Positions 20,257 through 33,002 of a stretch of DNA of 64,000 bases are shown here, in pieces. The stretch comes from Lineus longissimus. Taxonomy: Eukaryota > Nemertea > Pilidiophora > Heteronemertea > Lineidae. The stretch covers positions 25,486,599-25,550,598 of the forward strand of contig NC_088309.1 of assembly GCF_910592395.1 (NCBI RefSeq), read 5' to 3'. A model generated the notes under the pieces. The model was not told where the DNA came from. It worked only from the letters and a program-made list of their open reading frames with translations, and did no database searches. The position numbers and the translations under genes were made by a program. Numbering within the stretch: the stretch's first letter is position 1; every line of letters starts with the position of its first letter.

Positions 20257-23200
20257 CGCAGTTCCTCCAATCGACCATCACCATCATAGCTTGTACTTCA
20301 CTTGTCCAGATGGAAGCATTAAGTCGATCGCACACAATGCCCATTCGTCACACGATGCGGCAGACAAAATGTATTTTGAAGGCCTATGATATGGGTCTTA
20401 GAGGGGAACTGTTAGCTTGAGTGCTCAATCTGCTCATCTAATGGAACAGCCACATTAGGATTTAGTGACGCAAATAAACTAATTAGCATAACCAATTTTG
20501 GAAGCTGGGTAATTTTGATACGTCCGCAGAAATAGTTCTACAGTTAATCACCTGTGGAACCATTATTATTATATAATTCTCTTAAAAATCTAAGGAGACC
20601 ACTTAAGTGTTAGTCATTTATATATTCATATGTTCCCTATATGTATTTTGTGTATATTTTGTTCCGAACGCGGATGAATAAAACATATCTAATTTTAGCT
20701 TTGGATTCCACAAAATCGTGTTTTCCTTCCAAAAATAGCCCAAGAGACGATTTTGCAGGGACTGGTCAGTAAAAATAGTAACTATATGGTTATTTTTGTC
20801 CAATTGATGTTCTAATTTAGGTAGGGAATTTGTAATAGTGGTTTTACACTACTAGTACAAAGCGTTGTTTGTTTTCATTGTAACTGCTTTGATAAGGAAA
20901 TTTGGCCATTTTGATGGCTTGTTCGACGGCACCAAGCCAACCATGTGGGGTTTACCCATCTCCAGATCCAGCATCAACGCGATCGATTTCTGTGATTTTG
21001 TTATGAAGATTGGAGTAATTTCTTGCTTATTCCTTCAACAGTATCCGACCTTTCAACATCGTCGCCAAACTATTGATGTACCAAAGGACATAACCTGAGC
21101 GCTGTCACTGCGATCCTGAAGTCTGGTGACGTTGAATTAGGACGTTTTGTGCACACTGTCAACTTCGCAAGAGGCCATTTTCCTGGTAAGTAAAAGTAGG
21201 TCAGTGCGTGAGGTTCACCTTGCAACATTGTATACCCTTAGTTGGTAGGTTGTCTCCCCATATCTGTGACAACCAGCTGTCCTCTGTGGTTTGCCGTGAG
21301 GTGGTCAGAGTGGCAGTAGGCCTACATTTGTTAAAAGTAGATGCCGCCATGCCCTTGTTCTTGTAATTTTTTTTAGCTTTTTATACTTTTTGCAAAAGAG
21401 GGCGATGCTGATCGGTATCGCAATCTGCCATAAGTTTATTTCAGTGATAAACTAAACTTGAATTCTGGGAAAACAGATGGCGATACCATAACCTGATTGC
21501 CAGGAGGAGGACCTTTCACAAGTTCAACAAAGAAAGATTGCTTTGGCTCTGCAAACCATCCTGGTCACTTGTCAAAACATCCCACGGTCCAAACCCTAAC
21601 CATTGACGTTCCGTTTCGACTGGGGACCAGCTTGATTGAAGCTGCAAGCCAAGTGCCCAAATCAGGTATCTTTGTCAGAGTTGATGAACATGTCCCTTCA
21701 TTCTGGTCATTGCTTAGTCCTCAGATTAGAGTCGAAAGACGAATTTGAGATGAATGGGGCTCAATTGCAGAATCCCTGACAAATTCCCAAAAGGTAATTA
21801 TAGGTACTTGTAGGCCCGCCTATATAAAACTAGGCAGAATCTTTTTGATTTGCAACAGTGGTGATTGTGCTCAACTAGACCTATTGTTATAGGAAGAGGA
21901 AGTAGTTAGGTACTATTCCTAGTTATCACTTTCCACTAACCAGCCAGACTAACTCTTCGTTGTCATTTCAGAAATAACTATATATATTTTATGTCACCCC
22001 CGCCACTCCTTTTCTTTTATGTCTTATGTTTGGCCTTTCACTACAATTTTGTAATATTGCATCACCAGTCGTACCACCAGTAGATATGGCTGGTGGTACA
22101 TAGGCTACGTGTACGTTGTGGCTTTGTTAGGTGATGACCTCATCACCTGATGACCAATCAATGCTTCCTTGCTGCTTGTCTCTACCCATCTCCCTGCACA
22201 CTGATAGTGATATAAGAAAATTGAGTGATGTTGTATGACCCAGTGAGTAGTCACCAGAGTTCACCTTTAGACCTCATTCATACCACTTACAAACAGACCA
22301 TCCCCATAACTTTTAAAGAGAGAAAAACTTGTTTTTGTACGGATTGCCAATGGCTTACTAGCTAATCTTGCCACTTGAAAGATTCTTTCTTGACATTATT
22401 AGGTGGTGTTAGCAACAGTAGTCGGTAACCATAGTAACAGTGACGTGATAATGCAAGAGACGCTTTATTCAATCAATGCCCAGTAATTAGTAGCTGTAAA
22501 TGATGCTGTGTTCAGAGGTGGAAGTCGGTGTCCAGAGGTGATGAGTTGGCTCATTCTCATCCTTGACATCCATCCCTGTCAGTCAAATACGTTGTAGGCA
22601 TTACCTCTCGCAGTTTCCTTCTGGTAGCTTTTAGTGTGCAGTAGAAATGATTCTGCTGGTGGTCGTCCTGAATCAGCGAATGTATCTTTGCTTTCCTGCC
22701 AACATCCATGGCCCACATCATTCACATGGCAAATAGAAAGCCTATCCAGTTTTCCTGTAAGACATATTGTTTTTATGATGTATACAATACAACTTCAAAA
22801 CACTGTGGTGGGTAGGTAGGTAATTTTTGTCAACACTAACAGCAAAATGAAAATGTTTGAAGAAACTTTAAAAAGGACCACTTTAACCCTTCCTGTGCGG
22901 ATGGCGTGATATTCTCGGCTGACACTTGCTGTGCCATCTTGCGGCAGGTGAAAAATATCACCAAACTGATATGGTCATCAATAGACTGCAGTACTGCATT
23001 GATAGCCTATTATGTCCTTGTCTGGGGACTATTTTGACTTTTCCCACAGGTTCTTCCAGGCTGGATAAACTGCTTCTGGGGCTGAGGTACTAGAAATCAA
23101 TAAACTAATACAGCTACATTATCGTTAAAAAAAGAACAAGTATTTTGTATTTGGATATTGATGACGTATCAGATATTGTTGTCTTTATCGATGGGATCAA

Positions 23201-24112
23201 AATAAACGATATGTGTAGTAAATGCATCACTGAGACTGACACCTTTTGACCTTCAAAACCACCTGAAGCTAAAGGCAACTTGACGCCATCACTTATTTCT
23301 ACAAGGTCGTGTACATTGTGCACTCCCCGCATAATCAATATCAAGACTTGGCCAGGTATGCCTTTCATCGTGTGAAAAACTTGATGGCGTCATCGTGACC
23401 GAGGTTCGTATCGATTATTTCCATCATATTGCGTCTTCTGTTATTGATGATGTCACGATCGTCAGCGGTGGTTTCTTGTATCAGTCTCGCTGTTGATGAG
23501 GTCATTCAAAATTTATTGTGATCCCTTGGAATTGTATGGTGCCTGGCTGCGGGGTAGAAACGACAAGAATTCAACCATTGTATTGATTTCTCATCAGCAA
23601 TTGACGTCTTTCTATTTTACGTCAGTATCTGCGCTGCCGAGGCCAAAAATCACCCAGGGGATGCATTGCTATCCCACTAAGCCCATATGGTTTCTTGGCT
23701 ACTATGTCAGCTCACTAGTCCTTCAAACTTTCTGTGCTACTTCAGTCATGCAAGGTGCGCTGACAGTAATGTCAGACCATGCTTACTTGTGGCTTCGATA
23801 AGGATTATAGTTGTCGTTGTTTGATATGCACTAGGGGGCACTCGATCCTTTGCAACAGTTTGGTAAGTACGATTTTCAATTCATCTCTGAAGTTTGTGTG
23901 CGGGAGGGCCGCCATCATTTCGATTTGATTGATTGCATTCAGATTGTTGAGGAAGAGGCTGAAGTTGCATCTTTGTCATATTTCATGCCAGTCTGCTGCT
24001 AAGAGAAAACTGTAAAAGTGGTAAGTTTTATTCTCTCGCTTGCATACTGAGGTTTTGTCGTGTTGCAGCATGGCGTCATGCCCTGCCTGTAATCTATTCT
24101 AATAGTTGGAAC
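20257..24112. other. Long non-coding stretch; weak exon-like segment at 21.04-21.75 kb
   Basis: No gene is recognised. Two adjacent plus-strand segments look exon-like: one ending at the strong donor CTG/GTAAGTA near 21185, and one opening at the acceptor TTGCCAG near 21503 and open to 21748. They join in phase but match nothing I know, and a stop lies in frame early in the first. A perfect 10-bp-arm hairpin is at 22071-22099. Further donor-like GTAAGT sites are near 23864 and 24017. Confidence 0.35.
22071..22099. repeat. Short perfect hairpin
   Basis: GTACCACCAG and its exact complement CTGGTGGTAC are separated by 9 bases. No run of T follows, and nothing indicates a terminator or tRNA. Confidence 0.75.
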
Positions 24113-25363
24113 TTGCAGTGTTTTTGGTTCAATAACAATGAAAGGAAACCTGAGGATTTCTTCACCATGCACTCTCCTCCATTTGGTTCAATCTATCATG
24201 CCATGCATACATTTAGTCAAGTTGTACATGCACATGGCTCAAATTTCACAGAGGCAACATGCCTTCTTGCCCTCACTCTTTGCCATGGTGCAATGTCAAC
24301 TCATCCTTTTGCAATTGATTGGTCAACTTGGTATATTCATCCCTTGGACATTTTGACCACTTGGCCAGTTCATCCCCTGGACCATACATCGACATTTGAT
24401 CAATCCATTTGGCAATTGATCCCCTTAATCAATGGGATCATGAGTCTTGTTGACATATTTCCCACATGCCAGTTGCTTGAAACCTGTGACCAAAGTTTTC
24501 CTGAGCTGATGATTTGTCATCAGTCAGTGTTAGAGTTAAGACTGTTACTGGTTGACAAAGTCCAAAGTCCATTTGATAACTCTACCAAGAAATTGTGTGG
24601 CGTCACAAAATCAGGTGGCATAAAATTACTTTCAGAGATTCTTCTGAATTACTAGTAAATCGAGCTAACCAACATGACCTAAGCACACTGAATCTATGTA
24701 AAATAATTTCTCACTGATTATTTCTGTCGATGAAGCTTATTTTGAGTTCGACCCTTGCCAAAAAGTCAGGATTGATTGGTTGTATTTGCATCCCATTGAT
24801 CCCACTTGTGGCTGACGCAGTTCCTTCTTTCATGTCGTTGATCAACAAAGATCAATGCATCGATTTGGATGATTTTCACGTAGGACTTTACCCAAAATAT
24901 TCACTCAATTCCGTTGTTGGTAATGTGGATGAGCCAGCAGGTGATGGTTGTGGATATGACGTCTTTTTGGGGGCAATGACATTGATGATGATAGTAAAAA
25001 TCATTGAATTTGATCAATCGGTTCTATTTTTGTTGCGCTAAGCTCAAAGTAGCCTCTATTGATTGGTCTGCTATTTTCAGTGCATGGTGTTCTGCTCTGT
25101 CCGCATGCTTGTCTGGAGAGTTTATAGTAGGCGAAACACTTTGCTGCATTGCAGACATTCACAAACTATTTTCATCACAAAATACAGTATGCGGCAAAAG
25201 TAGGTACGTCATAGGTGCCTGTGACAACATTCAGTCATTTTTGCCGCTTGTGGTCATAACTCATATGCTTGTGGTTGACCTTAGCAAAAAACAAAACAAT
25301 GTCCATTTTGTTGATGTCTATCAAGCATGGTTATTCATGCAGATAGAAAGCAGTGGGCAATAA
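24113..25363 (+). other. Nearly continuous open stretch, unassigned
   Basis: Three consecutive plus-strand open frames (24113-24655, 24730-25041, 25004-25363) lie in two alternating reading frames. No family, domain or splice pattern is recognisable, and part of the first frame comes from a locally repetitive TTGGNCATTT / TTCATCCC sequence. It could be a decayed gene or chance. Confidence 0.2.
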
Positions 25364-28300
25364 TGCCAGTATCAAATCAGTGCTGGTACTCACAACTTTG
25401 GGATTGGAGTGATTTAAAAGAACAGGACACTTAAAACGCTTAATACTTCCATGTATTGGAAATCAATTCATTGAGTTCTTCCAGGCAAGTACGTTTATGG
25501 CTAAGAACTATTCAAGTCCTCGAGTGTTCTTTTGTGGTCATGGAAAGTGTATGCATTTGTTTATTCCTGTTTTGATCTGTGTTTCTTCTGAAGATATATT
25601 TGGTGTCCTCCGACAAAAAGTTTTAATTTCTTTGCGTCTTTCCTGGTATAAATAGAGATCTCCGCTTGCCGGCATTATATTTACTCTTGATGTTGGTTGT
25701 CATGGAGATGTGGCATAACAAAGGTAGCTAACCAACTTACGTCATCATCGGGTCCTAGTAGTGAAAACTTGATTGATGCAAAGTATTGCCTCTGAGCTGT
25801 TTGATACTTGCAGCGCGGGAATAGAAGTGTTGGGTAACGAAATGATTACTTTTGTCCTCTTGTTTCCTTGGTTACAGGCTCTCCGTTTTTATCACCAACA
25901 TTAGCCACATTAAAACTAGTCTACGATAATGAGCGGATGAAAATAGTTACCGCCCCTTGCTTAGGCCATTTTCAAGATTCTGTTGTTGGTTCCAGGCAAA
26001 GTTTCGATCTTTGAACACAAATTGGATGTTGGAGCAGTTGTTTAAAATAAGTATGGGTCATTTCGGTTTCTAATTGATTGCAGCTTGGTACCCTTCAGGG
26101 CAAGACATCTATTGATCAGGGCAGTAGTGAAATAATTTAGTCAACATTCAATCCTTGTTTTTTGTTAGTTCTGGCCGCAGACATTGAATGAAATAGATGC
26201 CAACACCCTTTTGACAGTTGTCGTACTCACAGTCAGCCGTCAGGGACATCTTCCTGTTTATGCCGTCAGGATATGATGGAAGTGCACGGCATGTGAACCT
26301 CTGCACTGCTGCACTTGGACTTGGAGAAAAAACATGTATAGTGTTGTATAGTACACAGTCATCAAAACAATGTGACAAGTTTCTATGCTTCAGGGGTCAG
26401 ATGACTCGGCACAGTGGGCATGTGAACCTCTGCGTTGAGACTGTGAGCTGGTCAGTAGCATTCTGGGTTCTTTGCATCGTACATCAGAAAGATGCATCAT
26501 CAGCAACAGACATGGACGACAATGATTGATCAATTTGATAAGTTTACATGTTGTGATTGGTATGTTTACCGATAATTTAGCCTGAGGTGGGGGTGGAGTT
26601 ATTACGTGCGGCATCAGCGCTAGGGCTAAACAAAGAGATCACACTTTGTAAAAATGTTATTAGATCTTCTCCCAGCAAGGCATCTGAGGTTAGCAGTTTC
26701 TTTGAAATTTGACATTTTATTACTGTTGTTGATCAACAGAGTTTTATGCCAGCAAAGGCCATGAAGTTCGAAGATGAATTAGGCCAGTTCACCATATCAA
26801 ATAAGTATGTTCATAGGTTATAATCAAATTAAAAAATAGATGCTTGAAAGACTTTTACTTGTTGTCTCTGTTCGTTGTTCCATCCTGGCTACAATATTGC
26901 TTTCGATTTGTTAATAGTCTTTTTGTTTTATCCCACTAACCTTTTTCTTCACTGATGATATCATCAAATATTACAAATATGAATAGTTGCCAATAATTTG
27001 AGGTCAACATTTGGCCTAATAAATGGAACTTGGAGATAACCCAACCATACATGTCAACACACTGAAGAGACAACAACAAATTGCCATCTTCTGACTGAGA
27101 ACACACATCTAAGTCTAAGAAGACTGACCCTTGTGTTTCTGCCATCTGTGACCGGCCTTCTCATGCCATCTGTGACTGTGGTTTCTCGGACCTCGACACA
27201 TCCTGGAAGACTCTCCCTCGATCACCACCAACCAAGGGAAGTCTGGCCAGAGCTGCTGACGTCTTTCCAAGAAAAACGTTGTGAAAGTTTAAGCAGTGGA
27301 AAGCAGAAGAAGAGGAGATAATGTATCTGTCTGTCTGTATTATACAATGTACGTGGATAGACTGCATAGTGTCTGCTATGCATGATAAATCATCCCCATG
27401 TAATTCTGATACCTATGTAAACAACAACAAGGGTGACCTTGCTATGGCCTACTTCTAGTTCCTCCATATTTCTATTCATACCAGTTGTGCCATTCAATAC
27501 GCTCAGAAGTAGTCCATTCTTGATCAGCATAATGTAGATGTTCGTGATCAATGTGATCCGTCACGAATTCAATAATAAAGTAGCAGCAGCGAATTTTTTA
27601 TGAGTGCACGAACATTTGCATCATCTACGTGGCAGCATATCAGATATCCATATAATGGGAGATGCTGGCGTTTTTTACCGGCTTAACTTTAATTCTCAAT
27701 GGCAGACGGCCGTCTCCACGTTCAAGTGGATATTCAGTGATTAATATAGCATGGCAAATGACGTGCTACTCCATTTCTTTAATCGATGGTTGCTATTTGC
27801 GTCAGTGGTGTTGCTATAAATAGCGCTGCTATTAACGTCACAGCTTTATTTAGCCGCAAGGAAGGGAATTCCAGCAAACACTGTTCTGCACTTTGTGCAT
27901 GGTGTGTACGCGTGTGAAAACATTACGTTGCACGCTTCTCTGTTGTCTTTTAGATCACAGTATTTTGATGACATGCAACACATCATCCAGCAGGTTGGCG
28001 TGAGGGTGGTTGATAAACAAGAAATTGGATTTAAGATGGCGAATGGCCAAGCTCACCCTAACCTCAGGATGGTGGCAGTGAACTCCTCTTTACATGTCAA
28101 CTGTAAATATCTAAATTCGCAGGTTTGTTTCTGAAGTCAAAGAACTGATAAAAGAGTTAATGGTCATAAAAGTGAAATGACCATTATTGTCTTTCAGGCA
28201 ACTAGTGATATTGCTGGTAAATTTCATGTTGATGAGAAAGTTTTCGAATGGGAGCATCTTATTAATCTGATCTTTATCAACATATGATAGTCCATGTTAA

Positions 28301-31300
28301 ATCATCGGTGCTTGATGTTTTGTGCATTCTCTCGTTAATCCCATAATGCACTGCTAAATGTCATGCTGACCTTTACATCATTCTTGTTGATTGCGCTGGA
28401 GTTTATTCTGCCTTGGATGAATATTCCGCGATAGCAGCCATGCTTATCTGTGTCTGAGTCTAGAAATCTCATACATGTCACTTGCAATCGTCATGTTCCA
28501 AAACCAGAACTGGTCATCTGCATTGGAAACCGTCATAATCATATTGAAATCAGGTTTGTCCATAATTCTTTGGTTGTCTTTAAAATACCGTGAAGTCCAT
28601 TCTTCTGAGAAGACAATGATCATGCTAACATGTACATCATAGGCCTGATCACTGACCTTGTAGAAAGGACTTGAAAGTATATTCGAGGCAGGATAATCCA
28701 GGAACTGGGATACGTCCTTGTTTTGTTTTGTTGTTTTGCTGTCGGAAAATTGTAGTTGTTGGGCTCTTGTATTAAAAGCGTTCATCAAAGATTTTACGGT
28801 CACAGGAACATTGACATTTAGAGCCAATATGAGCTTCAAGGAAGTCATCAGTTTCGACTATGTCTGGATCTTCCAATAGACTACCCATCAGATGGAGTCA
28901 ATATCTTTGATGACACCAGCAATTGTGGACAAACGAATTCGCCTCAAATGTCAAGGGTTAGGTTTAGAAGCCCCCTTGGGATGTAATCACCAAATGGGCC
29001 TCAGACTGTCCAGTCCCCTTCCGTGCCTGGTGTCTATACTCAACAAGAGAACTATATCAGAGATTTGTGTCTAGTGGGGGAGGGGGGGACATTGTGGCAA
29101 ACATGTTGACGGGGTTTCTGCCCTTCCGTCGGGAGGTGGTTGTCAAGGAAGCAGGGTTAAATGAGAGGAAGTTAAGGCTGTTGAGCTTCGCTGTTGTCTG
29201 AGCAGTGTGAAGGGGAAGGGAGTTTTCACTCTTTTTGTAGCATTATGCAAGCAATTGGTAATTGATAGCACTTGATTCTCCCTGCTGGTCAACTTGCCAC
29301 GTTAAGTGGGTGTAGAGGATGTATAGGCTCAACGGAACTAAGAGAATGTTGTTCTGCTAAGTCATGCTTAGTGCCATATTTACCCCCAAAGAGAATTTGT
29401 ACCGCTGGCAAACAAGACTAGACCAAAGTTTCATCTGCATTATCAAGGCAGTTTGCTGTTGGCCTGTAAAACCCCTACTTTTAGTATCTTCTCCAGCCGA
29501 CGAAGGAGGGATGGATAGGACCATATTGGCTTCTACAGTGGGTTCTGTGTACTGTTTAAAGAGTTGAGAATGAATGTATACTTTATAAAAAAGTTCTATT
29601 TGTTGGCCAAATTTGATAGGTTTTGACCTGTTTTGAAAACACCCACTATCAATCGTGTCTTGGATGTGGAGTTGTCCTCTCAATTGGAACATGTCTGTCG
29701 AATTTCCCCATTGTCAAGTTCCAGCAAATTGAATTGTTTGGTAAATGCCTATGTATGTGAAGAAATTAGCGTAGGCCTAATGAAGACGACAGGAAGCCAC
29801 AAGACAGATAAATGTAGGCTCAGTCATTATCATTTCCTATAATTGTGTCATAATGTTGTGATCTTGAATTGATCATCATCTCGTGTCATCAAACTTATCT
29901 TGCGCATTCTTTATCATGTCATTTATCATTCCTGTGATGCTCAGTAGCATTTCATTTTCAAAACATTCTGTGTTTAAAACCTTGAGTTGGATTTATCACT
30001 GTCTACTGTAAACAAGTTCAGAGAATCCAAACTTACTGTGACTGTGACTGTTATTGAAGTGCTCGTAAAAAGGTTGGTGACATTTTCTACTCATAACCAT
30101 GAAATTCAAATCCTGTGCAAAAAGGTCTTTATCAAGTCCCTTAGGCCATGCCACAAGTTGAAAAGCCCTAGAACTTTCTAATTACTGGGCCTTTGCCTTA
30201 ATTTGCTTCATTACATACATCCCCTTTTCCGGAGATATCGTTTTTAAAACCTAATATATTTCAATGTAATGATGCATTCATTTGAACAATTAGTTGGATC
30301 TGAGGATGGAGTCTTTATGAAATATAAAAAGTCACCCGAGGGTTAATTTTGTTTAAATGAATCGGTGCCTTCCTCGTAATTTGCATCATTATTTTCCTCA
30401 TTAAGAATTAGATCTAACTTTAAAACGCTCTATGAAATTGAAGCACACGGACATATGAATCTGCTCTATCAATTTTGTCAGTGTTTTGCTGGACTCCTAT
30501 TTTCCATTCCCTTTTAGTTTTCGAAGTTGTCAGTAGATGTCTCTTACGATAAAATGATGTTGGTTGAAAAACAAAATATAAACTAAATTGCCGAATTCTT
30601 CAAATCAATGTTTAGTTGGCAAAACACATTCGACAAGTGAACAAGTTGCTGTTAGTATGTGTGTAAATCGTGTGGCATTCCAATATGAAACTTGACACTA
30701 GTACAATACCACTCGTACTATAGTCCAGTATCAAAATGTGGAGGTCAGCCGGGACCCGTCCATTCAAATTGTCCCTCTCACATTGACTGTGCTGACCTAA
30801 ATAAAATATTCCCATGGTTAGTTACGTAACTTATAACAAAAGAAGTTTCATGTGTTCATAAAGTGATACAGAGAAAATTGCTGCTACAAAAATTATTGTA
30901 ATGATAATGGTACCTATAGTTGAGGTGATGGGATTGGCAAGCGGTGTGACCATATACAGGATGTGGCAGTGTGACCCTTCAAATTGGTCTGCGTTGCCTG
31001 TGTTTTCTCTCAAAATGTCCCCTTCTGATCACGATCAGGTTGACTGCTGACCTGCACAAGACGTACTAGTATTCTCATCATCTTATTCATATTGTTCTCT
31101 TCAATTCATACTTACAGATCTAAAAGACCGACGTCTCTTATTGAACCACAAGGTAAGGCTTCTAATTTACTAAAAACTGAAAGGGCGTTCACTTGATCAG
31201 AAAATTGACGATACATGTTCATCTCCTGTACCATCCCTAGAACCCTTCCAGGAAAAGGTCAGAAAATGCTAAAGGTTGAGTTACCATGGTGATGTGCTGG

Positions 31301-31688
31301 TTCCAGGTGGGTCATCAGTTGCCCAACTTGTCAAATGAGCCGTCAGATTTGTCAGATCATAACAATTTGCTGTCCTTTTCATTGTGATGTTGAGGCAAGC
31401 ATAGCGATGTGAAGTTTACAGCACTGGAGGCTGGTCCGCAGCTGCTTGGGTCACAAATTCTTACGAGTTTCTCAAATTTTGTGTGGACGAAATGGCCAAG
31501 AACTGCATGCCATAAAAACTTCCAGTTTTATAGTAGTTTTGCAAAAATTGTAAATTATTAGCCTTCCTTCAAGAGTAAAGAATAATTCTGGCTTTACAAG
31601 TCATCTGCAAACCCTTCAGAATAGTTCTGACACTTCACACAAGAGGGCACTAGCAGCATTCGTGATGAATATCCTGGACCGCGGTCCT
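25364..31688. other. Non-coding, no supported gene; TATA/MEF2-like motif at 27.8 kb
   Basis: No coding exon is convincing on either strand; the several open frames of 60-135 codons are of the size expected by chance. The stretch 27660-27870 stands out because it contains CTATAAATAG (27814-27823), ATTAACGTCACAGC and CpG-bearing words. TATAAATA also occurs at 25647-25654. Both could be promoters or enhancers of neighbouring genes. Confidence 0.35.
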
Positions 31689-32975
31689 TCATTCATAAGT
31701 CTTAAAGAGAGGAGTGGTTGCCTGCACAATCCAACGCCAGAGGCTGTGGCCCCCTGTAGTAACCACGTTATGTAATTTCTGGTGTTCCCAATTCAGGTAA
31801 TTGCATAATTGCTTTGGCAGGCTGCCATGTCCGGACCAAAGTCCATTGAGAGTTGCGTGTCCGCCAGTCTTTGATTTTAGCGGATCCTCGCCGATGAAAA
31901 GATCGCCTCGTATCCTGATCACATGATGGATAATCTGTCTCAGGAACTTTTGAACTTTTTTTGGGATGTCATTGTCCAGCGCTGGGAGAATTTTATCTCC
32001 AGCTTCTTTTATCAATCTAAAAATGAAATCGGACAGATGCGTGGTCAGTCTGGCTGGACGGAAGGCCGCCAAAAATAGTGCGCTTGACCAGGAAGGTGTG
32101 ATGTCAAGACGCAACCAAAGGGATAACTCCTGGTACGAGTTGACTTTCTTGGGGTTCTGAGTGCCATAAGTAGACCTTGCTATTTCTACAAAATATTTAT
32201 CTAGATTTGACCACTTTTAGGGTTCTCTTTATATTTCTGTCCGAGTTGCGGATTATAAAAGTCCATAAACAACCGTGACCTTAGAATTAAGATTTAGGGA
32301 CTAGGATTATAGGAAACAGAAGGTAAAGAAAAGGAGTTGGTCAAACTCATGGCATTGTAAAGTGTAACTTTATAACTTCCAAGTGGGCAAGATGTAAATT
32401 TTGGAAAAGAGATCACTTTCTTGTGTTCCTGGTCTTGAAATTGAAGAGGTCGCATAGTTGAAGTATTTTGCATGTTTGCAAAAGCCTAAGATGTGTGTCT
32501 AATGGAAGTAAAATGATTTGCCCAAGACCGCAACCTTGTCTGCGACTGCCAATGATCTGCACTCAAGATGAGTCTGATTTCCCTTACCTAGCAACCTCTG
32601 ACATGCGTAGAAAAGATCTCATCAGATCCCACTTCTTTTCTGACTGACCTTTGCAATGTAGAGGGCCAAGGACTCCACCCTTTTATTGAGTGGAAAGTTC
32701 TCCTTCAATAGTTCTCGATCCAAATGAAAGTATTCTGTGGTCAGTGAGGCTGGCATCTTTGAGATTTTTGCGCCGGAATGTGAATGAAGTTCCCTCCCTT
32801 TCAACAACTCTGACCTCTTGCTAAAGGTCAGACAGCTGCATTGTCCCTCGCGAAACCTGAGCACTCGGAAAAGAATCGCAGCTTTTTCTCCAGTGGTCAT
32901 TTTTATCCCTGACCATTGCTTTTTTGTGAGTGGTGACCTTTTGACCCAGTGGTTGGTGTCTGAATACTTGGTCAA
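31689..32975 (-). CDS. Candidate unrecognised two-exon reading frame, low confidence
   Basis: On the minus strand an open segment runs from about 32975 down to a good donor (AAG/GTCAGT, exon end at 32649). A second open segment runs from 32213 down to a TGA at 31689-31691. Joining them removes a 435-bp GT-AG intron and keeps phase 0, giving about 283 codons. The second part looks richer in GC than its surroundings and is rich in Trp. I recognise no family, and I see no good start, upstream exon or promoter. The acceptor (CCCTAAAAG) has a purine-rich, weak tract. By chance one would expect about one open run as long as the second segment in 64 kb. It may be a small nested gene, a degraded copy or chance. 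Confidence 0.22.
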
Positions 32976-33002
32976 TAGACCCTTGTAATTTTTTCTATTT
33001 TA

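Noticed and set aside
28444-28848. Minus-strand open frame of 134 codons with a donor-like GTCAGT
   Set aside because: Its length is expected by chance several times per window, and no partner exon or family was found.
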